Source: Lithodes maja
Lineage: Eukaryota > Arthropoda > Malacostraca > Decapoda > Lithodidae
Assembly (NCBI GenBank): GCA_037953745.1
Contig: JBAKBP010000688.1
Span: 124,001-188,000, forward strand
Length of the DNA stretch: 64,000 nucleotides
Reading direction: 5' to 3'
How positions within the stretch are numbered: position 1 is the first letter of the stretch; every line of letters starts with the position of its first letter. The notes beneath the pieces were generated by a model, which saw only the letters and a program-made list of their open reading frames with translations, was not told the origin of the DNA and ran no database searches. Position numbers and translations under genes: made by a program. Positions 1 through 10,362 of the stretch are shown here, piece after piece.

Positions 1-2879
1 AGGCCTAGCCCAGGACCTTCCCCTTTGCCTGCCCGTACGCCCTTGAAAGTGGGCAAATATTTCTATAAACAATCGTTGGTGAAAAGTGCAGCTAAAAAAG
101 CACGCAGGGCAGCCGCAGAAAAGGATAGGGAAGCTGAAGACAGTGATAATGATGCCGACCCTGGCCTAGCAACCACCCGCATTCCATTGTCCCGACGCCT
201 TGACCCGGGACGCCGCGTGGGTCACCCACAGCCCTCGGCTTCATCTCTCCTTCAGGATGACCAAAGGGCCTCTTCAAGTGGTATTACTAGTGTGCCACAG
301 CCCTCAACACACTGCAGAGCATTATTTGCTCGGCTCGCCGCAAAAGGAGCCCAACTCCCGAGGCCGAGGCTCCCATTGTTGAAGCTCCCGCAGCCTCCCG
401 CGCCCCACACCGCCGACGCCCGGTCACTTCTTCACCCGAATTGTCTCCTGAAGAGGATGCTGACGACCCCAACATTGCCCCAGATGACCTGACGTCGCCT
501 GAGGAGGAAGAGGAAGAGGAACAGGAACAGGAAGAGGAAGTCCCGACAAGACGAGCGAGAGGGCGAGGTCGTGGACGTGGTCAGTCTGCCGACGCCGCTG
601 CCCCTGGGCGTGGGCGTGGGCGTGCAGGGCGTCCGCGTGGCCAAGGGCGTGTGCCTGCTGCACCTGCACGACCTCGAGCATCAGCATCCGACCTGTTTGT
701 GTGGACAGATGGGGCTGATTTTGAGCCAGATTGTCCTGCCTTTGACGAGGTACAGATGGGTTCCGGGGTGTCACCAACATTTCCCTGTGGCCCAGCTGCT
801 ACCCCTAGTGAAATTTTCTGTGGCTTCTATGACAATGAAGTCATGGAATACCTCGTCGAGGAGACCAACAACCATCATGAGATCTGTGCCAACTTTCTTA
901 GCAGGAAGACCAGTGCCAAGATGGTGGCATGGAGAGCTGTCACTGTGGCAGAACTATATGTGTTCTTGGCACTCACAATGCTGATGACGCATATCAGGAA
1001 GCACGCTCTGGCAGACTACTGGATCACTGGCGACATCATAACGACTCCAGCATTTGGCAAGTACATGTCCAGGGACAGGTACTTCGACATCCTCTCCTAT
1101 CTCCACCTGACAAACAACATGGCAGTCCACCTTCCCGACTCATTATGGAAGATCAGGAAGCTGTATAACATGATACGTCATCGGTTCACCACCTACCTGA
1201 TTCCTTTCCAGAAGATGTGCCTCGACGAGTCTCTGGTCCTGTTCCATGGTAGGCTGCACTTCCGACAGTATATCCCGTCCAAGAGACACCGCTTCGGCAT
1301 CAAGCTCTTCGTCCTCTGAGACTGTTTGACGGGGTATGTGCTGGACTTTATAGTCTACAGCGGCAAGGCTGGAGAAATTGTGACTGACCCCCTCATTGGT
1401 TTTGGTGGCGCTGTAGTGAAGAAGATGATGGAGAAGCACTTCAATAAAAACCACATCCTCTACACAGATAATTACTACACGTCGCCTCTCCTGACCAAGT
1501 ACCTCCATGACCGCAAGACCGGAACTGTCGGCACAGTCAAGGGCAAGAGGAAGGGCATGCCAGGCTACCCAACCAAGACGAAGAAGGTGGACATCTTCCA
1601 CAAGAAGAGTGGCCCCATCCTCTCCATCCACTGGCATGACCAGCGCAAGGTCAACCTCCTCACCACATGCCACAAGGCCGAGATGGTCGCCACAGGGAAG
1701 GTGGACCGAAGAACCAAGAACCCCGTCTAGAAACCAGCTGCTGTCCTGGATTATAACCTCAACATGCGCCTCGTTGACAAGTCCGACATGCAGATGGGCT
1801 TCATCGACTGCCTGCGAACATCTTGCAGGTGGTACAAGAAGTTTATCCTGCATACGGTAGATATGTCGGTCCTCAATGCCTACAATATCTACCGTCTGAG
1901 GACTCTAGGAGCCAAGAAGTACAAGTCCCTGCGGAAGTTCCACAAGCAGGTGCTACTTGAGCTCCTGGCTAAACATGCGGGTACACCAGGGAGGCCACTA
2001 CAAGGACCAGGCCAGCTGGACAGAACGGGGTGTGCTGAATTTTTCAGGAAGCACCAGCTCAACGCTCTTCCTTTCAAAGCACCAGGTAGTAACGCTAGGA
2101 GTCAGAAGAGGTGCCATGTGTGCAGCCACCAGAGCTGGGCACCACAAACAAAAAGTCAAGTCAGCAAACACAAATCAGCAAACCCAGAACATAACTTCAG
2201 CAAACACAAATGTGCAAACCTTGTGAAATTTCTAGTCCTCAAATGCAAATATGCAAACGCAAACCATTTTTTATTAATTTTAAATTTAAACTACAGAATA
2301 AGGGTAAATCAATAAATTCAATCTCTAATGTCAATAAATATATATATTTACCTAAATATAATGTTGCCCAACTTCCATGGACCTCAAGGATATACATACA
2401 GGCTTTTAAAGCTTGGAAATTGCTGTAAATTGCCAAAACATTCCAGAACGTCACCCGCAGTGAAAGGGTTAATATATATAGCATAGGCCACTTAGTTTGT
2501 CCACATGGGCAGTAAAACGTTGGGGCAACTTGTTTATGGGGAGAGTGCTTCAGTAATAATCAGTATTCGCAATTCCGCACCATTCAGGAGGAGGTACGCC
2601 GGATCACAGAGGTGCAAGGAGGCGATTTATTCGTGGTCCCCCCTTTGGGATTGGCAATAGGCTATATACGCCTAGATAGGTCTACTTTAGATAGATTAAG
2701 TAATTTAATAGAAAGTAGCCTAGGCCTATTAATTTTAATGCTCAGAATAAAGGCCTACAGTAGCTTCAGATCAAAATTTAATAAAATTTTATTGTAGGCT
2801 AAATTTAGTCTAGGCCTATATGATACTTTCAAAATTAACACTTTCTACTTGACACTAATAAAATGAGTGTGATTATAGG

Positions 2880-3485
2880 CCTAGGCCTATACACAGAAGT
2901 TAGAACATGCAATATTTAGCCTAGGCCTACATGCTTTGAGGCATTTTGATGGAATTAGTGACTGATTATAGCCTAGACCTAGGCTATATATTAAAGTTAG
3001 AACATGCAATATTTAGCCTAAATGCTTTGAGGCATTTTGATGGAATTAGTGATTATAGCCTAGACCTAGGCTATATACTGTATATAGAAGTTAGAACATG
3101 CAATATTTAGCCTACATGCTTTGAGGCATTTTGATGGAATTAGTGATTGACTGATTATAGCCTAGACCTAGGCCTAGGCTAGCCTATATATATAGAAGCT
3201 AGAAAATGCAATATTATTTAGCCTACATGCTTTGAGGCATTTTGATAGGATTAGGGTAGCCTAGGTCTAGCCTAATAAAATTACTTATATTAGTAATTAG
3301 CCTATAGGCCTAGGCTATATTTAGAAGTTAGAACATCCATTATTTAGCCTACATGCTTTTAGGCATTTTGATGGGATTAGTGATTATAGACCTAGGCCTA
3401 GGCTATATAGCCTAGCCTATATAGAAGTTAGACTTAGCCTAGGCCTACATGCTTTGAGGCATTTTGATGTTATTAGGGTACCCTA
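2880..3485. repeat. Tandem array inside the hAT element, 6 units of about 92-129 bp
   Basis: The core GAGGCATTTTGAT (once TAGGCATTTTGAT) recurs near 2938, 3030, 3122, 3234, 3363 and 3457. Each is preceded by GCAATATTTAGCCTA-like sequence and followed by CCTAGACCTAGGCTATAT-like sequence. Spacers differ in length through extra blocks of the palindromic words CCTAGG and AGGCCT. No coding potential is seen. Confidence 0.9.
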
Positions 3486-3568
3486 ATAACATTAGTTTAG
3501 GTTAAAAATTAACAGGCTATCAATCAAATTAACGATAGCCTAACTTTATAATCTTAAATTAGGCTAGA

Positions 3569-3760
3569 TTATAAAGTTATAAAGCCCTTCTCCAGAGACA
3601 TCCTCTTGGTAATTACAGGCCCATAGAAGGTTTCTAGGTGGGGCCAGGGGTGGCTTAGGTCCTCGATTTCTGCATGCTCTGCAGCATCACTGTCGGATGA
3701 TGGTGGTGAACTGCTCCCCATGCTGTTGGCAGCTGCGGTAGGGATGATGGTAGACTCCAT
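3569..3760 (-). pseudogene. N-terminal remnant of a hAT transposase
   Basis: A 63-codon reading frame starting at an ATG (3758-3760). After a Ser/Pro/Asp/Glu-rich stretch (SSSPPSSDSDAAEHAE) comes a WPHLETFYGPV segment like the region just before the BED zinc finger of hAT transposases. The frame stops before any Cys/His finger residues. The longer open frame up to 4045 has no credible extra domain. It lies in the proper orientation relative to the element ends. The protein can have no activity; this is what remains after internal deletion. The family call rests on the element ends plus this weak similarity. Confidence 0.5.
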
Positions 3761-4344
3761 GTTCACTTCAATAGGCCGAAAATATAAACAAAGTTGAAGT
3801 GCTAGCAGGTTGGAACTCTTGGACTGCTGTGTGTTGTAGGTGTTAGCTCGACGCTTGCTACTAAGTAAGTGAACAAACGTGAAGAGCCGATGTATAGGCC
3901 TAGATTCCAGAACACAGGTAGTTAGCTTGGTCAAATGACTTTTTTTGGCTGGAGCTGCAGGAGCAGCCCAGGGCTGGCTGGCGGCTGGAATTTTTATTTT
4001 GCGGACTCGAGGTTTGCAACATGGAGGTACTTTCCAGAGCTTCAAACCCGCAAATAGGCAGCCATTTTGGCGCCAACGCTAATTCGCCAACAAAATGACA
4101 CTTCCGCCATGGCGGAATTGGCGATTTGCGGAAGTGTTGGCTAAAGTGCCCAGCTCTGGCAGCCCCACAACTCGCAGACCCCGCAAACCCACAAAAACCA
4201 CTTGGGAATGCCTCGAGTGTCAAGTTGGACTGTGTGCTGGCACCTGCTTCAACGACTTCCACACTCTAACAAACTTTTGAAGTGGAAGTGACAACAGTGA
4301 AAGTGACACTCAAATGTAGGCTAAGAATAATAATATAACTAAGT

Positions 4345-4647
4345 ATTTATTAGTGGCCCCTCCATCATTGACGATTATGCCTATTACATAAGGCACCCTC
4401 TTCAAACACTCATCCGCCGTAGTTTGAATCTACCGCGCAGAGCATAAAAAATTGAGGAGCCTTCATCATGAGCGCACGCAACCTCACTCATGGTTCAGTC
4501 ATTATGAAATTGGGTTCTCACTACGAAAAAACTTCGTAACAAATAAAAAACAAAAAGAAAATAATAACTATTCATAAGCTTTCCATATAATCGTGGATGT
4601 ACTTGTGTGGATCTTTGACCAGACGCTGACTCAGGCGTCATTCTTCC
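4345..4647. repeat. DIRS-1 left inverted terminal repeat
   Basis: About 300 bases beginning near TTTATTAGTGGCCCC whose complement is found almost unchanged at 31061-31360. The first 30 or so bases recur in complement inside the ICR near 30880-30910. It abuts piggyBac-1 3' repeat DNA on its left. Confidence 0.88.
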
Positions 4648-4903
4648 TTCTCTGCTCTGCGCTCACCCTACCCGGACGTGCCTACCCACGCTCCGCTAGT
4701 TCCGCATTTGTTGCGTCCCTAGTGAGTTTTTTCTCATTTGTTTACTCCGGGATGTATCGAGTAAGGTTAGGATATGCGTAGCAGGGGTGTCCTGGGCGGG
4801 TTGCCCGCAGTGCAGTGTATTTTGGGTCGTGTGTTTGGGGCATCTATTTCGGGTGTACCCTCGTGGTCCCGTGGTGGACGCGTGAACTTTTTCGCGGTTA
4901 GCT
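4648..4903. other. DIRS-1 5' noncoding segment before LINE A
   Basis: GC-richer unique sequence following the ITR. No credible reading frame. The DIRS-1 5' region resumes at 17067 after LINE A. The LINE A border is set where the TATTTACCTAATTG tail begins; no clear target duplication is visible. Confidence 0.6.
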
Positions 4904-4970
4904 AGCTTTGTATTTACCTAATTGTAGTTTACAGGAGTTGAGCTAAGCTCGTGTTGTCCCGTCTCTCAGT

Positions 4971-7197
4971 CTACTTTTTATCCAATTTTTTCTTGAAAAT
5001 ATGGATATTCCTTGCCCCGACCACCTCCTCCTCCAGCCCATTCCATTTGTCAATACATCTATAGGGGAAGCTAAACTTCCTGATATCGTTCTTGCAGGTA
5101 GGTCTTTTTACTTTGTAGCTGTGGCCTCTAGTTATTCCTGTATCCATAATTAATATATCCTCCCCATCCAGCCTCTCCAGCCCCCGGGTGCATTTGTACA
5201 TCATTATCATGTCTCCCCTCTCTCTCCTCTCTTTTAGACTCGGTAGATTTAATTTGTCTAGCCTCCCTTCATATGGCAGCTCTCTGAGACTTGGAACCAA
5301 TCTAGTAACTGCTCTCTGGATTCTTTCTAACTTGTGAATATGCTTCTTTAGATGCGGGGACCACACCACTGCTGCATACTCCAATCTTGGTCTAATCATA
5401 CTCTTCATAATTTTCGCTACCATGGTCTCATCCAAGTAGTTCAGAGCAACTTTCATATTCCCGGCCATTGCATACATTCCGCTAAAGAGCTTGTTAATAT
5501 GTTTCTCTGGCGACAAATTATCTTGTATAATCAACCCTAAATCCTTTTCTTTTTCGGCCTTGCTAATTATATTATCTCCCATCCTGTACTCCCAATTTGG
5601 TCTATTCACACTTCTTCCCATATTTAACACATGGCATTTACTTATATTAAATTAAATTTTCCACTTGGTGCTCCATTCGTATATTTTATCTAAATCCCCT
5701 TGCAGCTCCTCACAACTACTTTTATTTGTTATTTGTCTCATAATTTTTACGTCATCTGCAAACATTGACATGTAGGAGTTTATGCCTATCGGCAGGTCAT
5801 TCACGTACATAAGGAACATGAGAGGTGCCAACACAGATCCCTGCGGCACACCACGCAACTTTCCGCCACGATGAGTAAGTTCCTCTAATGTTGGTCCTCA
5901 TTTCCCTATCTGTTAACCCTTGGTTCCCGGATGACCTCATGTACGCCCATAAAAAAGCATGTACCAGGTACCCGGAAGGCCTCTTATGCACCCATGACGT
6001 CACAGCCTGTGAGCTTGCTGTGCGAGGCGTCGGTCCGACGCATGTAAACAACAGCCGGCTGGACCGACGCTCCGCATCTCCGGCCACAAGAAGGAGAGCG
6101 TCGCTTGTTCTTGTGTGCCTGTATGTTGTTGTTCAGTATCGAAAAGTGGTGTAAAGTGGCTGGTTTGGCCATAAAGTTATCTCCAATGAAATCATCATCA
6201 CAGCTCACCCAGTTGACTTAGAGAGCTCTACTTAATGCCAGTTTACAGGTAAATAACACAGCTACGCTTGGGGATGCGCGGGAATGCGGTAAGCAGTCTG
6301 ATTAACGAATATACGGTAGCCTAGCCTAGACGTTTTTCGGCCAAAACACCCGGGTTTCGAGGAATATATATATAATACATAACCGGGGCTGGAGGGTTAA
6401 ATAGCTCTCCATCCATTTCAGCAAACTCCCCCTGACACATCCTAGCGTCTCAAGCTTAGATAACAATCTCTTATGTGGTACCTTATCGAATGCTTTGGAA
6501 AGGTCTAAGTAGACGCAGTCCACCCATCCGCCTCTTTCTTGGAGTACTGTACATCTATCACCCTACTGTAATAACATAGCAAACTGGTAACACAAGATGT
6601 CCCTTCTCTGAATCCAAATTGCTTTGGGGTTATTATCTTCTTTCTCTCCAACATTTTCATCCATCTCTTCCTAATTAGCTTTTCACAAATCTTGCATACA
6701 ATACTAGTAAGTGAAACTGGTCTATAGTTTAGAGGGTCCTCAGGGTTTCCATTCTTGTACAGTATATTGGAATGATATTAGCTCTTTTCCATTCAACAGG
6801 AACCTGTCCTTTATCTAAGGAAGCTTGAATTATGTCCCTCACTGGCTCCACTAATTGCTCTGCACACTCCTTTAAAACCCAGGCAGACACTTCATCCGGT
6901 CCCATAGCTTTCCTTACTTCAAGTCCTCTCATCGCAGATAACAGCTCATCTCTAGTTATTTCAATCTTACTAAGACCACTCTCCAGTACTCCCGCCTGTG
7001 GTTCGTCAAAACCTTCCTCTCTAGTAAAAACTGACCCCAATTTGTTATTCATTACCTCGCACATGTCCGATACATTTTCATACGTCCTAGCATCAACTCT
7101 TATTGTCTTATTGTCCTTGTCCCAATTTTGGTTTGTTTAGTTTGCAAGTTTTACATTTTAATTTAGTAATTTGTTTCTTTACCTTCAACTTACTGTT
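4971..7197 (-). pseudogene. LINE A ORF2, reverse transcriptase part
   Basis: Continues from the endonuclease across the I-type LINE. In order: lysine-rich linker (7197-7080), KAMGPDEVSAWVLKE finger motif (near 6900), a break near 6760, [13 protein letters not shown] (near 6500), MITE A insertion after WMESYL (6400), [11 protein letters not shown] (5858), FADDVKIM catalytic loop (about 5765), and a C-terminal domain with LEYAAVVWSP, RRERGDMIMMYK and a terminal LDKK stop at 4971. Breaks: frameshifts near 6760, 5865 and 5650. The FADD aspartates remain. Excising MITE A with one TTAA joins YL to TDREM in frame. Confidence 0.82.
5917..6396 (+). mobile_element. piggyBac-type MITE A, 480 bp
   Basis: Flanked by TTAA at 5913-5916 and 6397-6400. 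Ends start CCCTTGGTTCCCGG and finish CCGGGGCTGGAGGG. Interior matches MITEs B, C and D (AGGCGTCGGTCCGACGCATG, GAGCTCTACTTAATGCC, TTTTTCGGCCAAAACA). No open frame of note. It resembles the joined termini of the piggyBac elements in this window and is presumably mobilised by them. Confidence 0.92.
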
Positions 7198-7209
7198 TAT
7201 ATATTTATA

Positions 7210-7653
7210 CCCCCGCTCTGCCTGCTTCGTTGGTTTCACTTTTGAACACGTGCGGGGGCTGACGGAGGCGGCAGGAGGGGAGTGCATGCCCGCATGCCCA
7301 CCCTTCCTGCCGCTCCCAACTAATTGTAGTGGGCCCTATCATTTCTCATCCTTTCTGTTTTCCGTTTTTCCCTTCTTCCCGCTGCCCCCTCCTTTGGGAG
7401 CACCGTGACTGTCATGAGGTAAACGACCGCACTCACTCTTTGGTTTCGTTGGAGGGTGTTGTGGGTCGGCAATCCCTACACCCGTCGAACTGTGGTACCC
7501 GACGTGTTCGAGCGAGGGGAAACTTTTATGCCAAACCCTAACCCTTGTGCTGGGTCGGCGATCGACGGATCGACGGCCCTTAAGGTGCATTAGTCGGGGT
7601 GTATATCTGCAAAAATTCCTAGGGCGGTCGTCCCGTCCTCTAATTGTGGCTCC
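7210..7653 (+). promoter_or_regulatory. 5'UTR of the I-type LINE, presumed internal promoter
   Basis: The region between the element start and ORF1 is GC-rich (CCCCCGCTCTGCC, GCGGGGGCTGACGG). Elements of this group carry an internal promoter starting at base +1. No motif decisive for an initiator or DPE is identified, so the call is positional. Confidence 0.4.
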
Positions 7654-10362
7654 ATGGTGGGTTTGGAATCTGACTCAGATGAATTTAGAAATATTCGTCC
7701 TATGGAATCTAAAATTGCCCCCTCTGACGCCGACCCCTGAGAGAAATTGGACTGCCTCAAGGACCCTTCCCCTGCTGCCAACAGTGCCGGAGTTCCCCAC
7801 TCAGGCATGGCACCCACAGACCTTGGCAAACCTCCTAAGGATACTGTGACGAATTCTCCATCGTCGGGTAGTGAGATCCATCAGGTGATCTCCCCGGCAT
7901 CAATTCCTATGCACAGCACTGCCTCTGTGATCAATAATAGTGATGACAACCCCACAGTCTCGACTTTAACTTCTAAATTACCAGATTATGATTCTAGCCT
8001 TAGCCTACCTCTTCATTCCGTTGACAACCTTACTGAAGAACCTCGCATGCCCTCAGCTGACACCCCTACGGATGCTTCTTGCATCCCTGACCCGTCTGTG
8101 ACTCCATCTGTTACCATCTTCCCTCCGGATGCAGGATCTCCTACCTCAATTCAACCTGCTTCTGTACCTCCACGATCTCAACGGGCCGTTAATGCAGGTA
8201 CAGGAAAAGACCTTGCTGGTATTTCCTCTGCCATTCACACGCTTCGACCGTTCGTACCTTCGCATAACCGACAAAGGCGTAAACTTAACACGTATACCCC
8301 TGCTTCGAAGGACACTTATAACGCTATGTTCAGTCCCCCTGATTGGTCACGGTTTTTCACGGTCTCTGGTGAACCTATGGATGATTTCAGTCTATACGAT
8401 ACTCTCGCACAAGATATTGGTGACTTCACCATGCATGCTGTTGGATCGGCCAAGCGCATGATTGAGGTGAAAACACAGGAGCAATCTGAAGCCTTACAAG
8501 CCTACCTCGACACCCCCAACGACAGATACACAGGTAAACCAGATGAATACCTGAATCAGTGTACTGGCACGGTTGTGCTCCCTTCCGACTTCGAATTTGC
8601 AGATCAGAGCTTTACAGACTCAACCAATCGTATCTTAAAATTATTGCAAAGAACTGACCCCACTGTTGTTAAAGTTGACACTTATACTGCTCCTCAGCGT
8701 GGAAATCGGCCCCCACTACGCATTGTCAAAATCTATTTTAAACGCCATGACCTCCCTATGCATGTCCGTCTTGCAGGTCGGCAACTGCAGGTACGAAGGT
8801 ATGTTAACAAGCCGAGACAATGCACAAATTGCTGGAAGCTTGGGCATTCAACCCCACGGTGTCGGGCTCTCAATGCTCGTTGCTTAAATTGCGGCTCAGA
8901 ACAACATGCTCTCAACAATTGTCAAGTCAGCACGCCCCGTTGTGCAAATTGTGACTGGTCCCACAAAGCCAATGACAGAACATGCCCACACTTTGCGTTT
9001 CATCGTGACGTATTACATTTACAGGCCACAAAAGGACTCCCCTTCCGGTCTGCTGCAGCACAATTAAGGCAGGAAGGTAAATCTCCTCCATATCGACGGT
9101 TTGAATCAACTACACCCGCTGACTCCTCTGACCACCAGCGTCCAGAGCAGCCTCCGGCACCACCTATTAGCCCACAACATTACCCCACCAATGCTACCTT
9201 CCGTTTAGTTCACCTTAACTCCCCGGACCTATCCACCTCTAACAGGTTCGAGGGATTTACTAACTTGACCGATGATACTGGGTTTTGGAACATGACTGCC
9301 GAAGAGAACCTCATGGAATGTAACACAGTACCAGATATAGAGACTTCTCCCCAATCTCGCTCCACCCAGTCGCAGCCTCGGAAAAAGCGTAAGGTTGCAA
9401 GTCCTATCCGGTCATTATCCCGGACCTCGAAACTCGGTTCCACCACACAGAAGTGGGTTATGCCTACCCACGATCCGGACTGTGGCTGCCATAACTGCGG
9501 CCGATTCTTTCTACTTCAGCACAAGACTTCTACCCGTACAGTACTCACCGAACATCTTCACAAATTTCTTTCCAAGCGAGCTCCAGCGGAAGATGCTCAA
9601 ATTCACCCGACTCCTTGTTATTGTGTCACCCATATTTGTGAATCTGATCCTACGCCCACGGACTTGATGCAGAGATTCCTGAAGGACAATAACCTGTTGG
9701 ATTCTGACTTGACTAATATAGAGCTATCACAATCCCGATTTGATGTTCACCAACCTCCTGTCAATGTGCGTACCACCCTCACCACGCCTGATCCTCCCTG
9801 TAACCTTGAGCGACATGTTCCGTTAGCCGCTCCCCACTGCCCAGATCCCGATGCTCCCAAACCTAGAGACATTCCCCCACAAACTCCTGCTAACCCTACG
9901 ACACCATCATCTGACAAACCTTCGATAAAGACTCATCATACCCCGAGCCCCTCACAATCTCCTGTATTGATATGTCACACCAATATCCCACCTGACAAAT
10001 GTGGATGTCCAATTTGTTTCCGTAATTACATCGCACCCCATATCTGTGCCACGGATCCCTGCCTCCTTGCTCGGACGCAGGAATTTGTCACCACACGTAC
10101 ACTTCCCCCTAACCCTGATGAAGATGTTACCTCCGCTTATCTATTTATGGACACTCTGCGCCAAAAACTCCTCCACTGCCCCACCCTTGTTCCTAAACTA
10201 GTCACACAATTCACAGCTATTTCTGAAAAATTTACAGACCTTACATCTACCCCTTCACCTCCATCCACACAACCCTCTCCACACTCACAACCTTTACCGG
10301 ACTCTCTTCAAGAGACCTCTATTGTCGATGACTCTGACAATCCTATTCTTGATGGCATATAA
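7654..10362 (+). CDS. I-type LINE ORF1, gag-like nucleic-acid-binding protein
   Basis: The first in-frame ATG is at 7654 (MVGLESDSDEF), but a TGA at 7738-7740 closes that start; the next Met lies near 7807, so the protein is either N-terminally shortened or recently broken. A long Ser/Pro/Thr-rich region is followed by an RRM-like segment (about 8300-8790) and three zinc knuckles at about 8820-8990 (CTNCWKLGHSTPRC, CLNCGSEQHALNNC, CANCDWSHKANDRTC). Further down are a KKRKV-like basic patch (near 9380) and two CGCxxC modules (near 9480 and 10008). The stop at 10360 overlaps the ORF2 start. Expected role: coating the LINE RNA. Confidence 0.85.

Larger units (their letters stand above)
2130..4158 (-). 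mobile_element. Non-autonomous hAT-like transposon with 8-bp TSD
   Basis: The ends are 13-bp inverted repeats, CAGAGCTGGGCAC at 2130-2142 and its complement at 4146-4158, typical of hAT elements. They are flanked by GCAGCCAC (2122-2129) and GCAGCCCC (4159-4166), an 8-bp target duplication with one mismatch, again the hAT signature. The 2029-bp body has a residual transposase N-terminus on the minus strand (3569-3760), a tandem array (about 2880-3480), and AT-rich subterminal DNA with repeated TCAGCAAAC and CGCCAA-like words. No transposase catalytic core is present, so it is a deletion derivative. It sits inside the zinc domain of the piggyBac-1 transposase. Confidence 0.88.
25..4280 (+). pseudogene. 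piggyBac transposase 1, broken by frameshift, two stops and a hAT insertion
   Basis: The product would cut and paste the element at TTAA sites. The N-terminal part (25 to about 430) is basic and low-complexity, then the frame shifts into an acidic/RG-rich linker and the DDE_Tnp_1_7-type catalytic domain (about 720-2070). Likely catalytic aspartates lie in DESLV (near 1225), TDNYYT (near 1465) and VDKSD (near 1778). A TGA at 1317-1319 replaces a Cys codon relative to piggyBac-2, and a TAG at 1728-1730 breaks the frame again. The C-terminal cysteine-rich zinc domain begins with CHVC near 2112, is cut at 2129 by the hAT element and resumes at 4167, ending at a TGA at 4278-4280. Removing the insert and one 8-bp target copy restores the frame. 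Piece order and family are clear; the start codon is uncertain. Confidence 0.88.

Noticed and set aside
2880..3485. CRISPR-like array
   Set aside because: Repeat spacing is irregular, spacers are themselves repetitive, and the setting is a eukaryotic hAT element.
7747..10362. Host gene with a zinc-finger protein
   Set aside because: It lies within an element with exact TSD and is followed by an overlapping ORF2; it is LINE ORF1.
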